A DNA stretch of 64,000 nt, taken from Dromaius novaehollandiae (lineage: Eukaryota > Chordata > Aves > Casuariiformes > Dromaiidae). Made by a program: the position numbers and the translations under genes. Position 1 is the stretch's first letter; each line of letters starts with the position of its first letter. The DNA is taken from the NCBI RefSeq assembly GCF_036370855.1, contig NC_088098.1:206567336-206631335 (forward strand), in the 5' to 3' direction. Shown in pieces: positions 36,895-49,631 of this stretch. Below the pieces are notes generated by a model, which was not told where the DNA came from, did not search any database, and worked only from the letters and a program-made list of their open reading frames with translations.

Positions 36895-37250
36895 ATTAAA
36901 AGTCTGGAAAACATATAGGAAAGAACTGAGGCTGTCTATCCTAAAGAAGAGAAGGTTTGGGTAGGAATAGGATAAAGAGTCTTTGAACATTGCTGCCAGG
37001 AGGAAGGGAATTATCTATCTCTATGCCTATTTGTACAGGACAAGAAATAATGGGTTCAGGTTAGACATCAGGTGAAAGATTGTAACATGAAGGCTGGAAT
37101 AGACTCTCTGAGGACAGTATGGAGTCTGAAGGCCTTTAAGACCTGCTTAGGCACCTACCTGTCAGAAATGATGCTGGTATAGTGTATCCTGCCTTTGGCC
37201 AGTGGCACGGACTAAATGTCCTCCTGAGTCCTCACAGAATCCCAGAAAAA
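36895..37250 (+). mobile_element. Old CR1 LINE 3' fragment, sense
   Basis: Several blocks occur in the order expected of the CR1 3' end: AAGAACTGAGGCTGTC, ATAAAGAGTCTTTGAACATT, GGACAAGAAATAATGGGTTC, GGTTAGACATCAGGTGAAAG, GGAATAGACTCTCTGAGG and GGCCTTTAAGACC. These correspond to the usual GGACAAGAGGAAATGG / TTTAGATTGGATATTAGG / TGGAACAGGCTGCCC / GTATTTAAAAGACG series, well diverged. The edges are approximate. No intact reading frame remains. Confidence 0.7.
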
Positions 37251-40200
37251 CAGAGGCTATGGAAAACAAGGGGAAAGATTTCACGCTGAGGAGAAAGAGG
37301 AAAAGAATCAGTAAAGACAGTTTTGTGGGACTTAAGTTAATGAATACTTACAGATTCACATAAGCATCATTCCCCATTCTGCAATGCAGCGATTTAGAGC
37401 ACTCTCTTCTCCCATATCACAAAAACACTGCAGGAGGCCTGAGAGATGTTTGTCCCAACTGTCTTGCCTGCCCGTTCAGTCTTTTTCCTGGGGAGTGAAG
37501 TTAAGGAAATCTTCCATTTGAGCTTTTCCTGAAGAAAAAGGTTTTTATTCTATGCTTGCCCTTTTGTGTTAAAGTTACCAAGGCACACTGGCTAATCATT
37601 GAAATGATCAGAAGGTCATAGAGATGCCCAAATCCAGCCCTGAGCATGTCGAAGTTGATGTCTTTGTTCGCTTCACAAAACCAAACAAGAGTAGTTTGTG
37701 TGAGGATTAGATATCTGCAATTCAATCCAGATGATTGCTTTATTATGGAAAAACATCCTTCTCCATACCACCCAGAAAGACAGCCACCAAGCGATGAAGT
37801 CTCTCGGGCTTCTGTTTCATCGCAGTTGAAGCTGCAGACTTTAAAGGAAGAGTTAGAAGAAGACATACAGCTGCTAAGGAGAGAGGCTCAAAAGTGTGTG
37901 AACGCCATGTGCCTGTATGGATATCTAAAGGATTAGGGGAGAATTAAATGTTTGTCTTATCTTTGTTGTTCAGCTCAGCTTCAAAGCTGGAGGATGATAT
38001 TAAAGAAGATATTTCCCCTTTATAAATACAGGAAGCGGACTACTAAAACAATATCTGGAAAACGCACACATGATCTACAGATTTATACACAAATGCGTTG
38101 GGCAATTCTTATCAGATGGGTGAAGAACATGCTATCCAGAAGTATGAAGTGGTGATATAAAAGTCACAGTTTTAGGTATCAGTGTAAAATCCCCAGCATG
38201 GACAAAAAGCCAACTCAAAATTCCTCACTGGGAAATAGAAGGAAAGCATTCTGGCTGGTGATCTCTATGTATCCCAACACACCAGGCTGCAGATTAGTTG
38301 ACTGTAGTAGGTGGCACTTTCCTTTCCTAGGAGTGGTTCTCTCTGTTTGGAAGGGGTGGGCAACTCCAGGGGGTCACCAGTTCAGCTACTGCTGTTAAAT
38401 TTGTTTTGTACCTAGAATCAGAGCTCTTACATTTCCCAGAATGGTGAACAGGCTTCACTGTTGCTTTCTCTATAACATTTTAGGTAAAAGAAGTCCTGAA
38501 ACACAAGCAGAGTTGATGAGATTCTCAGGTCAGCAGGTGCTTTCTGGGCTGAAGGCTCATTAAGGATTCAAATAAATTCAGTGCCTTGGCTTGCAAAGAG
38601 AGGAACGAACAGTCTCTAAAAGATGCACAAGCATCTTTCTCAGAGAGGTTGTGAAGCTTTGCATCTCTCCTATCTCACATAGCTGTAGCAAGGAGTGCCA
38701 GTGGAAAATAGATCAGAAAAAACATTAAATCAGACTTGTACTGAACTGAGAAACTTGCAGCTCCTGGAATAGGGCTAAAGGAGCCTTAAGATACCTTGGC
38801 ATGTTCCTGATCCTGAGCTATTCTGCATAGCTTAGACCACTTTGGAGACTTTGGCTAAGTCATGGCAGACTCCCCACAGCAACTTCCCTTAGGTCAAAAC
38901 TTTGCCTGGGGCAGCCACTGCCTCCGTGCTGTGGCTGCGCTCCTGATCGTGCCTTTCTGTCTCCGGCATCGTCTTCTCTCCAAAATACATCTGGGCCAGG
39001 GCTTCTGAAAGCATCTTTAAAAGGCAGATTTATGGCTGTTTTCTTCATGACAGAACATCTATTTCACCTGAATTTGGGGCTTTTATGGATTCTTTTTCAC
39101 TGCTCTTATTCATTATATTCATTGTATTATTCATTATAGAAGGAGCAGAGCAAAGGTAAAAAGCTTCCTTATTATATCTTTCCCCTTTCCTGCCCCAGTC
39201 TCTTTCTGAAACGTTATCATTGAAACAGTTATTTTAGACTAGCAGCAACTGACATTATCCTCGGAGAACAAAGGATACTTCTCTGTAACAGCAAATAGTC
39301 GTTCTGAGCAAATGCAGTCCAGATTGCCTAAGCTGCCCATCACCTAACACAGCTGCACTATTTGCAACTTCACAGGTCCAGCAACGAAGAAAATAACTTT
39401 CTTCAACTTCACTAGAGCCATAGTGTAAGTTGAAAATGCTTTTGTGTTAGGTTTAATCAGGGCAGGAATGTGTTCTACAAGAGTATTATCAAAATATTTT
39501 GACAATGCGCCCCATACTAGTAGATGTTCAGGTTATTAAGCAATATATTCATGCAGCCAAAGGCCTCACTTTAAATCTTGTCCATGAAGAAATGTTTGAG
39601 TGAAACAGGGACATTTCTGTCCTTCCTTTCCTTTTCTTTCTAAACATGAATAAAAGTAACTCTCACAGGGGAAGCTGTTCCATCCTATCCTTAGGTTACT
39701 TAATTTTTCCCTTTACAAAAGATTCTCATGACATTTTGAGAAAAGATCATACCGCCATTTTTTTGGAAGCAGGTGTTTGATATTCAGTGCAGGGAATGCC
39801 CTCAGGGTAAAGACTTATATTTACCCTGGGAAATTCCATTCTGCCTTGGTTGAGACCTTTAATGTTAAATCTCTGTTTTTTCACTTTTCCCAATTTCCTT
39901 ACCCTGGAAAAAATGTTGGTGACTTGCCAGAACGACTGAAGCATCTGAGGGAGTTGTGAGGAGCAGTCTGGCAGTTTGTGCTAAGGCTCATTCTGAATTC
40001 CTGCTGGCTTCGGGCACTGCCAACCCCACTAGCACCTCTGTTTCATGCAGTTGCTTTTGCAGCAGAGTTGGCCAAAGCAAATGTGTTCCAGCCAAAATAT
40101 CAGACTCAAACTGCCTCAGCTCATGAACCATCAGAGCTCACCTATCAGTGTGCTGAGGATGGGCTGAACCTGTTGGCAGAGCAGCAACAGGTACTGCCTG

Positions 40201-43200
40201 GAGACACTGCTGAGCTGCCAGGGCAGCTGTAGCTCGAGATGGAGGACAGTGCTTCACGTCACAGTCCTCCCTGCCACTCCGGGTCCTCAGACCGGGTCTG
40301 GGAGGGGGGCCTCCCAGGTACAGAAACTGGATTTGGTAAGAAAGAAAGTTTGGCTTAGGCTTCCTCCCTCTCCCTCCACAGTAATTCCATCAGATCCAGC
40401 ACTGAACCTTACTTCTGATCCTTTCCCTTCCTTGTCAGGGGCAGGAATTCCCCAGCTCTTAAGGTTGAGAAATGAGGACTATCATCTTCCACCTGAAACT
40501 GCCTGACAGCACCATATATCCTTCTCAGTCTCTCAGACATATTGCAGGGAGATGAGGCCCTTGCCTTTCAAGGCCAGGAAAGGGAGGATACTGGGTTGTA
40601 CTCCCATTCCTCATCTTCTGAGCAAAACACATGCACACGGACCCAAAAATACACAGAGATGCACAGAGGAATGAGAGTATCAGGACCGTCAAAGTCTCTG
40701 AGTTACAGTGCTGAAGGCTCAGGGGTCACTCACTGCAGATGATGGTGAGGGAATGACTTACTACACCCATTTAACATAATTAATGCTTATTTTTGCCGTT
40801 CACAAATTACAGGAGTTTATATCAGCACTGCATCAGAGTCTTGCTATTTAAGGTACAAGCACCTGACAATCAAATGCCAGAATATGGCCAAAAATGGCAT
40901 ATTTATAGCTGCTTGTGAAACCTGAATTCCACCACACTTAATTGCAGACATTATAACCCTTTCTAGTTACACAGTCCTATCGTGTTCTTTATCCTGACCC
41001 TTCACTCCATCTAGCACACAAATGGCATTTCGAAAGGGGATACATTCGGGCTGTATCGGGAAATTTGACACACATGTCATTGCAGCCCAGATACTTCTTT
41101 CGCAGTTTCATTAATTGACTGTAACATTGATTTGACTGCAAAACAAGTGGCAAGATAGGCACAAGCTGGCTGCTACTTCCATGATCTAAAACCAGCTTCA
41201 AGACAAGGGAAGTGGTGTTCATATCTATGAAGATGCCGAAATTTTCTTTCCACCTGCAACACTTTGATCCCAGAGGGTGACCATTATGAGTTTGACAGAA
41301 GTTTTAGACAGTCATACACAAAACTTTCTCCCCCTGCTTAAAAAATCCTCCTTCTAGTATTCTTTCAGCTACTTGCTTCACTTTAGTAAGGACTTACCAT
41401 AATTACAAGACCTGACTCAGACTTCTCACTAACAAATCACAGAACATGTCAAGGACAGCGAAGAACATGCTGCCCTCTTCACAGCTTCCCATGCTACTCA
41501 GCAGAACCTGAGACATCTGGTAAGACACTCTTCACCCCTGCAGTTGTACACTTCTCTGAGCAACCAGTAATGTTAACCACGTTCTTGGGAGAACCACGTT
41601 CCGTTTGGTGCTCCTAGAATGATTAACCAGGTTCCCCATACTGGGTGTCTTATGGGCGTGGAGTCATTGAGAAAGAACTCCTTGGGCAGGTCTAAATTGA
41701 TAAATAAAATAATTCCTAAATTGCTAAATAAAAGAAGGCCAAAGGATCCTGAGGTCTCTCCCACAAGGCCAAGTGGAGCAAACTGGCTTCTGCTCACACT
41801 GTGTAGGACTAGTGCCTTCTGGAGCAGTCTGGCCACATCGACACTATACGGCACTTGAGTCTGGGTTCTCCTCTGGGTCCCCCATGGTCCTAAGACATTT
41901 TTATTTGGGAGGATTTTCCAGATCAACATGTCTGCTACAAAATGAGACCCATCAAGCAGGTATTTTTGTAGCAGGAAAGGAAGCACATCTGGCAGCATGG
42001 CAGACGAGCACGGGGGGTGTTTGACAGTACAGAGCTTGCTGGAGTAGTGCCAGCAGGTTGTGTAGTGTGCAGGGAGTCCAACCTGGTACAGACTCATCCC
42101 ACACTGCCTTCTGAGCATTATCACTGGGGCAAGCTCAATCTGGAAGATAGTTCGCCCTGATAACTCTCAGAAGGCAATGTGGGTGTCTTGAAGACAGCAG
42201 GCTGAAGTGGTCTCTCCCCCGAGGTAGAAAGCCAATAATTAAGCAATGTGATTAATCAGAGTTCCAGCACTGAAATTTGCTCCTTGGGTCTCCTATTTAG
42301 CATTATAGACATTCCCTAAGAGCTGCCATCTCCCAATTATAGCAACATTGGAGATGGAAGCAAGCTTCATCCCTCATTGTATTCAGTGGGCTAATAAGTT
42401 TTCTCTATCTTCCTGAATGTTTTCCATGGCTCACCAGCTGTAGATAGGTTACTTACCGATGTACCTATGTAGAGCTAATAATCAAACACCTCTCAAATAC
42501 TTCTTTTTTTTATTGCACTCACTGTTAAGCCTGTAATTTTCAGCCCTTTCATCACTAGAGCTCAACACCCTATTGATTCTAAAAGAAAGTGAAGCAACTG
42601 TATGGGCCTTCCACAGAGAAAGTCAAGCCATTGAGTTAAATAAAAGGAAGAGCAAAAGGAATTAATTCCTACTTCGTGCTATGTTCTAGATGTCTCCTTC
42701 TCATTTTTAAGATCATCTCCAGCTCTTACCACCATCTCTTTTTATTGTTTTATTAAAACAATACCACAAATGCACATTTCCTTAATAGGAAAAGAAATAT
42801 GAGATACAATCAAGTTTTCTTAACTATTTCCCTAACTGTAGCTATTAAATAAATTATTTAACATATACATTAATATGTATATAATATATAAATAAATATT
42901 AGATTGTAGATTAAGATCTCAATATAAGAAGTCCTGTGCACACATATCCAATATAGACATAGTATCTCGGACTCTGTAGACATAAAGTGAACCTGTTTTC
43001 AAGTGATTATTTAAAAAATCAGTGTTTAGATCTGGACTGTAAAATGCAGTATAAAGATTCGAGTTCTGCTAGAGAGACTCTTACCCTGCATAGGAACACC
43101 TATCCATACTGATCTTGACAACACTGCTCAGTGCAAGTGTGGGGTCTCAGAAAACCACCCTCCTAATGGCAGACAACAGCAACAACAAAAATTGCCCAAA

Positions 43201-46200
43201 TATTCTTCCTTCCTGCCTGATCAGCCCACATATTCTAGAAATATATTTATTTCCAGCAGTCGTGGTTTAACAAGGGCCAGAATCTTCAAATTTAACTCCT
43301 GTAATTCGTACAGGAGTACTGTTTGCCAGATTGGAGACTATTACGCAGATGGCCAAGAGCTGCTGAAGGGTTGCATTCCAAACCTGCAGACAGCCAGACA
43401 GCTGCTGTGATGTACTTGGTCCTTCAGGAGGAAAGATACCATACTACTTTATTCGAAGTGGCACTAAAAGCCGATCTTCTAAAGCTACAATACCTTCTGC
43501 AGCACATAATGGAGGTCCTGTCCCCAGAGCCCCAGAGAAGAGGTATGTGGCCCTGGGCAGTTTCCTGTACCAGAGGCTCAGGTCAGTGCAGACCCTGGCC
43601 TGCAGCATGCAGCAGGCTACACAGGAGCACACTCTCCACAAACAGGTACCTGCAGCTTTAGACTTCACAGTCTGCTACAGAACTGAAGTAGTTACCTTGT
43701 CAACCTTGGACTGGACTGGTATCATTGCTTAGCCCTAAGCTACAGTACATTGCAATAAATCAGTATTTGCAGAGGTCATTAAAAATAAGAGCATAAGGCA
43801 ATTAAAAGATGGGTGAAATTGCATGACTCCAGTGGTCTGTACACACTGAGCACACACTGGAATGGATCCTGACATACTCATTAGCCTATCTGATACGTAA
43901 TGCTTCACTGCTCCGCAAGCAGTCATAGCCGGTGGTGGGAGTGAGGATGAGAAAGCACTACCCAGGCAGAGCTGCAGACAGAATATTCTGCCTGTCAGAT
44001 GTAAACAGCTATCAAGAAATACTATGCAGGACTAGGCTCAGGTTGAGTCCATAGCACCACCTCTGTACCAATACGTACACACAACTGCATAAAAAAGAAA
44101 AGAATGAAGTGGCAAAAGAAGTGTCAGAGGCCCATAGATCATTAGCTTCTGCTTCTATCAGGCATAGGTGGAATGCAAGGCAAATACACTGTCAGGATGC
44201 CATTAGAGCCAAAAAAGAACCACATCATGGGTGATCTAAGGTAATCAGTCTGCTCAGGTTAACCTCGAGTACAGTAATCTTGGAGACATGGTGACAACTT
44301 AAGTGTAGCCATAAGTCCCTCTTTTGGTTTTGACTAGTTTCCAGCTTCAGTGGCACAGGCATCATGCATGAGCAGGACTGCATCTGTGCATGTGCCCCAT
44401 GACCATCTTGTAACAGATGTTCCTGCAACCACAAGCAGCTTGAACTCCAAATCACAGCCACAGCACATTGTTCTTCATCAGCCTCTCTGTGTGTGCCAGG
44501 GCTCTTGCTGTTTCTGAGCTCATACTTTATCAGCCGATGGGGCTTGACAAAAGGAACACATGCCACCTCCGAAGTGATTTGATGATCATACATCACAGTG
44601 GGGTCTAGCCAGTGACAATTCCTTCTTCCCAACACACTCAGAATTTTTTATCAGCTGCCCGCTGCCCTTAATCTGTACATCAAGGAGACAAGAAAATACA
44701 ATAAATCTGAGAGCCATTTTAATGAATCAAAGGGAGACACAAGGGTGTCTCTGGTTGTGTGGTTTTTAGAACAATTATGGGATTGAGTCATGCTGCAAAT
44801 TCGTTGGACTCACTAATGTGGACTACCAGAGAGGAAGGCACAGTGTGTGAAGTTGCCTTTGCCATGAACTATTTAATGTGTTGGCTAATGGGGCACAGGC
44901 AGGGATATCGGAATGTATGAGTAACATGGGGAAACTATGAGTTCCCGCAAGGAGAGCTAGCTTTCGGATGGATATGATTTTAATGGTGGGGTTGGGGCGA
45001 AGGGCACAGTGAAGCCATTTTCGAAAGGGATTAGGAATCCCTCTCCCTTGTTGTGTACAGGCCTTTCAAATAACTGTGTTGCGTTGTGTGACAGGGAAGA
45101 GAGGGAGGAAGCGGCTCTGTCTTATGTATCATATAAAAGCAGGTTAGGAGACAAAGGCAGCAGCAGGGAGCATGCTTTCTAGGGGGAATTGTTTGAGCAC
45201 AACATCCTGCATCATGGGGCACCCTTCAGCCAACAGTAGAAACATGGTTTCTCCTCCGCTCTGGCATCCTATACCCCAGACACATTTAGTCAAGGAGTCA
45301 CAGATCATGACCAAACATCCCCAAGTGACCCAGAGGAGGTAGTGTGTGGTTATGGCAGGGTGCTCGTGATGTATGACTATTCCCCTAGCTTTGGGGACCC
45401 TTATGTTCATGGCATGACATATGACAGGCCAGCATTTAGCTCTGCAGCAGCAAAGTCAGGTTTTTCCAGAGATGAGATATCTGTAACATCTGGCATGTTC
45501 ATCTATCATACACCAAATGCATGTAGTACACATATACACAGAACAAGAAAGCCCCTTACTCAACAGACATGTAGTTTAAATACAAACAGTGCAAATATTA
45601 TCTCCCCCTCCCACCAAAGGACTGAGCCAAAAGTTTTACTTCCAGTCACTTAATCATGCTTTCCATGGTACATAAAATTATCCCCTTCGCGCTGTACTCA
45701 CCACAGCTCTGACAGCCTCTAAACACCTAGGAAAGTCAAGCGCCATATATTTTACATTTCTTGTGTGCTATAAACAAAAGAAATAATCAAGTGCAATTTC
45801 AAAAAATATTGCAGGATGCCTGCTTGTCCTTTACTTGGAAAGTATCCTTCTCATCTTCAATTCAAGAAACTTCCTCCTCATTCTCTCTTGTCTTTCAGGA
45901 TATCATTTACCTCAGTAGTGTCAGCTACATGTCTTGAAAGATGAACATGGTTTTATTGCTTATCCCTGATAATGTTGATTTTCTGTTATTGTTCCCTTGT
46001 TTGAGTCAGAAAACGACAGAGCATTCCCTCATAAAAAGACAACTCATGTTACTTGTAGGATAATGGTGAGGGACCGGGCAAGCAAAAGTAGGTTAACAGC
46101 CTGAGCCGTGCTTATTTTGCATCAGTTGTAAAACAATCTTGTGAATTGTCTCTAATTGGTTTTGGTTATGTCAGGGCCTTTAGTTAATTCTCCATCACTT

Positions 46201-46933
46201 GGAAGAGCCCTGAGGTAACTCACTTCACAGAGGGAAAATTGTGGCTGACTTTGGAAACGTGGTATTGCTAAGCAAAGAGACGCATTGAGCAGACTGCTAG
46301 CTTCTTTCAGCAGCAGGAGAGATCCAGGAGGTGATTAGCTTTGTTCTCATTTACAAAGCACCAGTGGGACTTTCTAAAGGGTTTCACAGGCCCTGGGGAT
46401 AAGGCCAAGAACAAAACAGGGCAGTGAAAAGCAAATAGAGCACTTCATCAATAAACTACTTAGAGGTGCCACATCAATAGCAAATCAGGAAGAAAGGAAG
46501 GCACTCTAATACTTTCACATAGCGAAGGAGATTTGTATCTTGTTTTTTTATTCCTACTTGACTTTTTTAAACAACTGCGCCACTATCGACCTATGCTAAG
46601 CAGAGAGAATAAAGATAATACCAACTCGTAGATAGGGATATTAGTCTTAGCAGATCTGAAGGGCAGACATGACTGCTCTATGCTAGTTCTACGACACTGA
46701 CTCTCCTGAAGGGTTACCACCTCCAGCAAACCAGTCCTGAGAAAGACTGGGAAAAGGCAGCACCAGCGGGAAAGCGCTACCAGGAACAATGCAATTGCTT
46801 AGCAAAGACCAAAATCTACTGCTGCTACAGCACCCCCTATCAGCTTGTCTGCAGAGAAACACAGCTACTCACTCTGGAAGTCACAGTCTGTCTGCCCAAA
46901 CACAGGCAGAGGCGGAAAACAGAAGAAAATGGA

Positions 46934-47023
46934 GGGGGGGGGGAGATAATCTCTCCTTTCCAGAAAAAAAAATGGAACTTCTGAAAGGTTTCTTGCCCCA
47001 AGCTAGGGGAGCCCCCCCCCCCC
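46934..47023. repeat. G10 and C12 runs in inverted arrangement
   Basis: G10 at 46934-46943 and C12 at 47012-47023 lie on the same strand 68 bp apart. The transcript or single strand could fold into a GC stem with an AT-rich loop. The runs are also likely sites of length error in sequencing. Confidence 0.8.
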
Positions 47024-48614
47024 AACATATCCAAAAAAACTGCAGCTAGAACAAAATTAGCACAGGTCTATCAATCTTTTCATTTTGATATTGTCAAAGC
47101 ATTTTGTTTTGAGTTTTAACACTGTAATAAGACAGTAGCAATTAGCCTTTGTTTTTACACAAAATCTCACTTCTAACCATAAAACAGGGTTCATTTTAGA
47201 AAAGGCTACACAAACTTAATTCTTTAGGCTGAAAAAAAAGAGACTAGACAAACTTATTTGCCAGCATATGAACATTTTCAGAACACTGAGAAAATAAAAA
47301 AGTTAAAAAGATCATTTTGACAAAGCTGTGTTTTCAAGTTTAAATCAGCTTCACAAAAACCCGAAATCAGGCTTGCTCCGTAGCAGCCAGTAGAGCGACA
47401 GAGGAAATTTCACAGCAAATTAATGTCGTCTCAGGCACGGCTGCTGCAACCTCACCCCAGCCCCCTGCTTGCGTGCACTCGCTTGTGCAAGCTTAAAGGA
47501 TGGAAACCGCCGGGGAATTACACCCCAACGAAAGGAACAAAACGTGAGGTAGGGACAGAGCAACATCAACTAATTCAGTCTTTAGAGCGCAGACAGGGAT
47601 AGCATTTAAATCAGTGACCATTTTACAGCGACAAAATACTCAGGTAGATTAAATTTTAGAACACGATTGGCTTATGTTGGTTTGAGCTGGTGTTTTGGAC
47701 AGGAACGTCCCTTCGGACGGATGCTCGCGGCATCAGGAGTCCTCTTTCTTCTGTCAACAAGTAGGACTGACCAGCCGCCCTCACTGGGAACCTGCTCACA
47801 CCTTCCCAGCGCTTTGGTTTCTGCCTGCTAGGATTTTTAATCAATTTTGTCATTTTGGTTGCGCGTTTGGAAGACACTTGCACTCTGGGTAAGGGCAGAG
47901 CAGGCTGCAGCTCTTGGGCAGTAATGCTAAGAACTGGCTCACCAAAACGCTCCAGGGAACTCAATGCAAAACTGCTCTTCACACAGAACTATCTACCTTT
48001 TCGTAGCAACCTTTAGCTATGCAGCACCCTGGGCGGAAAACACGGTGACATATGTACACCTCTGTGTGTGTGCACGCAGATCAGCTCGGCCTCCCTGCAG
48101 AGCCGGGCCGCTCACACTGCCATGCCCGTGACTCCTGCGCACCTGGTGCAGGGACGAGCTCGCAGGGATTTATTTTTAGCAGGTATGGGCAATTACAAAT
48201 TTCAGGAGCACAACTGCTTTTTATTACACGTACAGACTTAGCGCACCAGGGGACCTGAGCTGTGCCTCTAGTATGCCCATGGAATAGAAAACACACGATC
48301 ATTTTATATCTGAGAAGGAAAAACCTCCCGCTTTCAGGAAGGACATTCGCGGCCGGACGCACCGGGGAGGGGCAGCCCCCGGGGTGGCGGCGTGTCGCAC
48401 TGCGGCCCTCTCCCCCGCGACGACGGGGGGTCGCCCCGCGGCCCCGATGTCCTCCCGGCTGGGCACCAGCGGCGCGGCCGGGGCTGCGGGAGGGCCCAGC
48501 GCGGCTCCTCCTCCCTCCTCCGGCCCCCTCGTGCCGGGAGCGCGGCGGGGAGGGGCGCCGAGAAGCCAGGCGCAGCCGCCGCCCGCCCCCGCCCGCGCGG
48601 CACGCCGGGCCGAC

Positions 48615-48656
48615 ATGGCCGCTTCCTGTGCCGCCGCGCGGCCGCCGCGGCGCTGA
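48615..48656 (+). promoter_or_regulatory. MTMR2: Possible upstream ORF in MTMR2 5' leader
   Basis: An ATG in good context (G at +4) opens 13 codons, reading MAASCAAARPPRR, and closes with TGA at 48654-48656. This is 34 bases before the MTMR2 start. If transcription begins upstream of 48615 it would be a translated uORF. If the TSS lies inside it, the ATG is only part of the YY1-like core. Confidence 0.35.
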
Positions 48657-48690
48657 CAGCCGCCGTCCGCGGGCCGCCGCGCCGCCCGCC

Positions 48691-48773
48691 ATGGAGGAGA
48701 GCTCCAGCTGCGAGAGCCTGGGCGCCGGGCGGGCGGCGGCGGCGCGGCCGCCCAGCGGCGACTCCCTCTCCAG
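48691..48773 (+). CDS. MTMR2: MTMR2 exon 1 (myotubularin-related protein 2, N-terminus)
   Basis: The ATG sits in a strong context (GCCGCCCGCC before, G after). It encodes MEESSSCESLGAG, then an Ala-rich stretch, then RPPSGDSLS, and ends AG before donor GTAACG at 48774. The exon is 83 bp, that is 27 codons plus two bases. From memory human MTMR2 starts MEKSSSCESLGSQ and continues RPPSVDSLSS, so residues, length and the Ser split by the intron all agree. MTMR2 is a cytosolic and endosomal phosphatase that removes the 3-phosphate from PI(3)P and PI(3,5)P2. It works with the inactive partners MTMR5 and MTMR13, and human loss causes Charcot-Marie-Tooth 4B1. The PH-GRAM, phosphatase and coiled-coil parts lie beyond the window. 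The Ser-rich N-terminus is a known phosphorylated targeting region. An extra Ala/Arg run relative to human reflects the GC-rich island. Confidence 0.93.
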
Positions 48774-49631
48774 GTAACGGCGCGCCGCGCCACGGCCGCC
48801 GCCTCCCGCCACCCCCCCCCCCCGACCCCTGCGGGGGGGTCGTGATTCAACGTGGGGGAGGAACAAGCCGCCGGGAGGACGGAGCCGGCGCCGCTTGCCG
48901 CGGGCGGGCGGGAGGGAGGGAGGGGGCGCCCGGCGGCGGGGGGTGCTGCGGGGCCGGGGCTGCGCCGGTTTGGGTTTCCAAGCACTGGGGCAGAGAAGAA
49001 GATGCCCTCCCGCCGCCAGCACGCAGATAAATGCTAAGTGACCCAGCGAGGCTGCGGTTCCCCGGCGCGCGTGGTGGTTTAGCAAAGACACAATAAAAGT
49101 AAGCAGCTGCTGGAGGCCCAGAAGGGCGCTAAGAAGGTCGCTCAGTACCTGCGGTGCCAGGTCCCCTGAGGCACATTTGCCGTCAGCCAGCCTACACGCT
49201 CGTGTCTGAGCTAGGCCTTGTTCTGTGTTTTTCGGTAACAAAGTTCCTGGTGCACGCTGACCGTTCGGTTTTGTCCTCCCAGCTTTCCGGAGGCATGACT
49301 TTGCAGTCTTAATGGCTTTTATTTTAATGCTGTGTGGGCAATTTCCAAGCTCTTTAAACCACAGAAACTGAAAAGAGACTTCCCTTTCCTTTCACTCACC
49401 GCAATTATCCGTGAGGTTTGAAATTTGTGACCAAAAGTGCCTCCTGTTTGGTCTGTGAGTTAATAGTGTAGGGGGGCCATGTATGGTAGCGGGGAAGGAT
49501 GGACGTCGGCTGATGGAAGAGGAACGGTGGTGGGTGAATCCTGGATTTTGTGGTAAGCCCTGGGAGGGAGAAGGACCTAGCGTGTCAAGTTTGTTCAGTC
49601 CAGTCCTTGCGGCACTCTCCCTGGTGAAGTC

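Larger units (their letters stand above)
30520..48330. other. MAML2-MTMR2 intergenic region, no gene supported
   Basis: No exon with family similarity was recognised on either strand. The first part to about 30.9 kb is AT-rich. A GC-rich block spans about 31.3-33.9 kb, and its long open frames (one of 263 codons on the minus strand, 31794-32585) look like composition artefacts. Around 34-36.5 kb and 38-47.9 kb the DNA is AT-rich and unstructured except for homopolymers. An old CR1 copy lies at about 36.90-37.25 kb. A 96-codon + frame at 37646-37936 with a coiled-coil-like end is unexplained. Confidence 0.65.
48335..49070 (+). promoter_or_regulatory. MTMR2: CpG-island promoter of MTMR2
   Basis: About 730 bp of very CpG-dense, GC-rich DNA surround MTMR2 exon 1, with AT-rich sequence on both sides. 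No TATA box is seen near the start codon. CCGCCCGCCCCCGCCCG at about 48578-48597 provides clustered GC-box (SP/KLF) sites. ACATGGCCGCTTCCTG at about 48614-48629 combines a YY1-like ATGGCCGC with an ETS-like CTTCCTG, the kind of pair often found at or just after TATA-less start sites. Transcription probably initiates in roughly 48.55-48.63 kb, but the exact site cannot be read from sequence. Very long minus-strand frames across the island (up to 386 codons) are GC-composition artefacts. Confidence 0.85.

Noticed and set aside
41573-42124. 183-codon minus-strand frame in the intergenic region
   Set aside because: No family similarity was recognised, and there is no supporting splice or promoter context.
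48299-48985. 228-codon minus-strand frame in the same island
   Set aside because: Same cause: low-complexity Ala/Arg/Pro composition and overlap with the true + strand exon.
48081-49241. 386-codon minus-strand open frame across the MTMR2 CpG island
   Set aside because: It is Arg/Gly/Ala/Pro-rich, lies antisense to the island and exon 1, overlaps several other long frames, and has no recognisable domain. GC-rich DNA lacks stop triplets.
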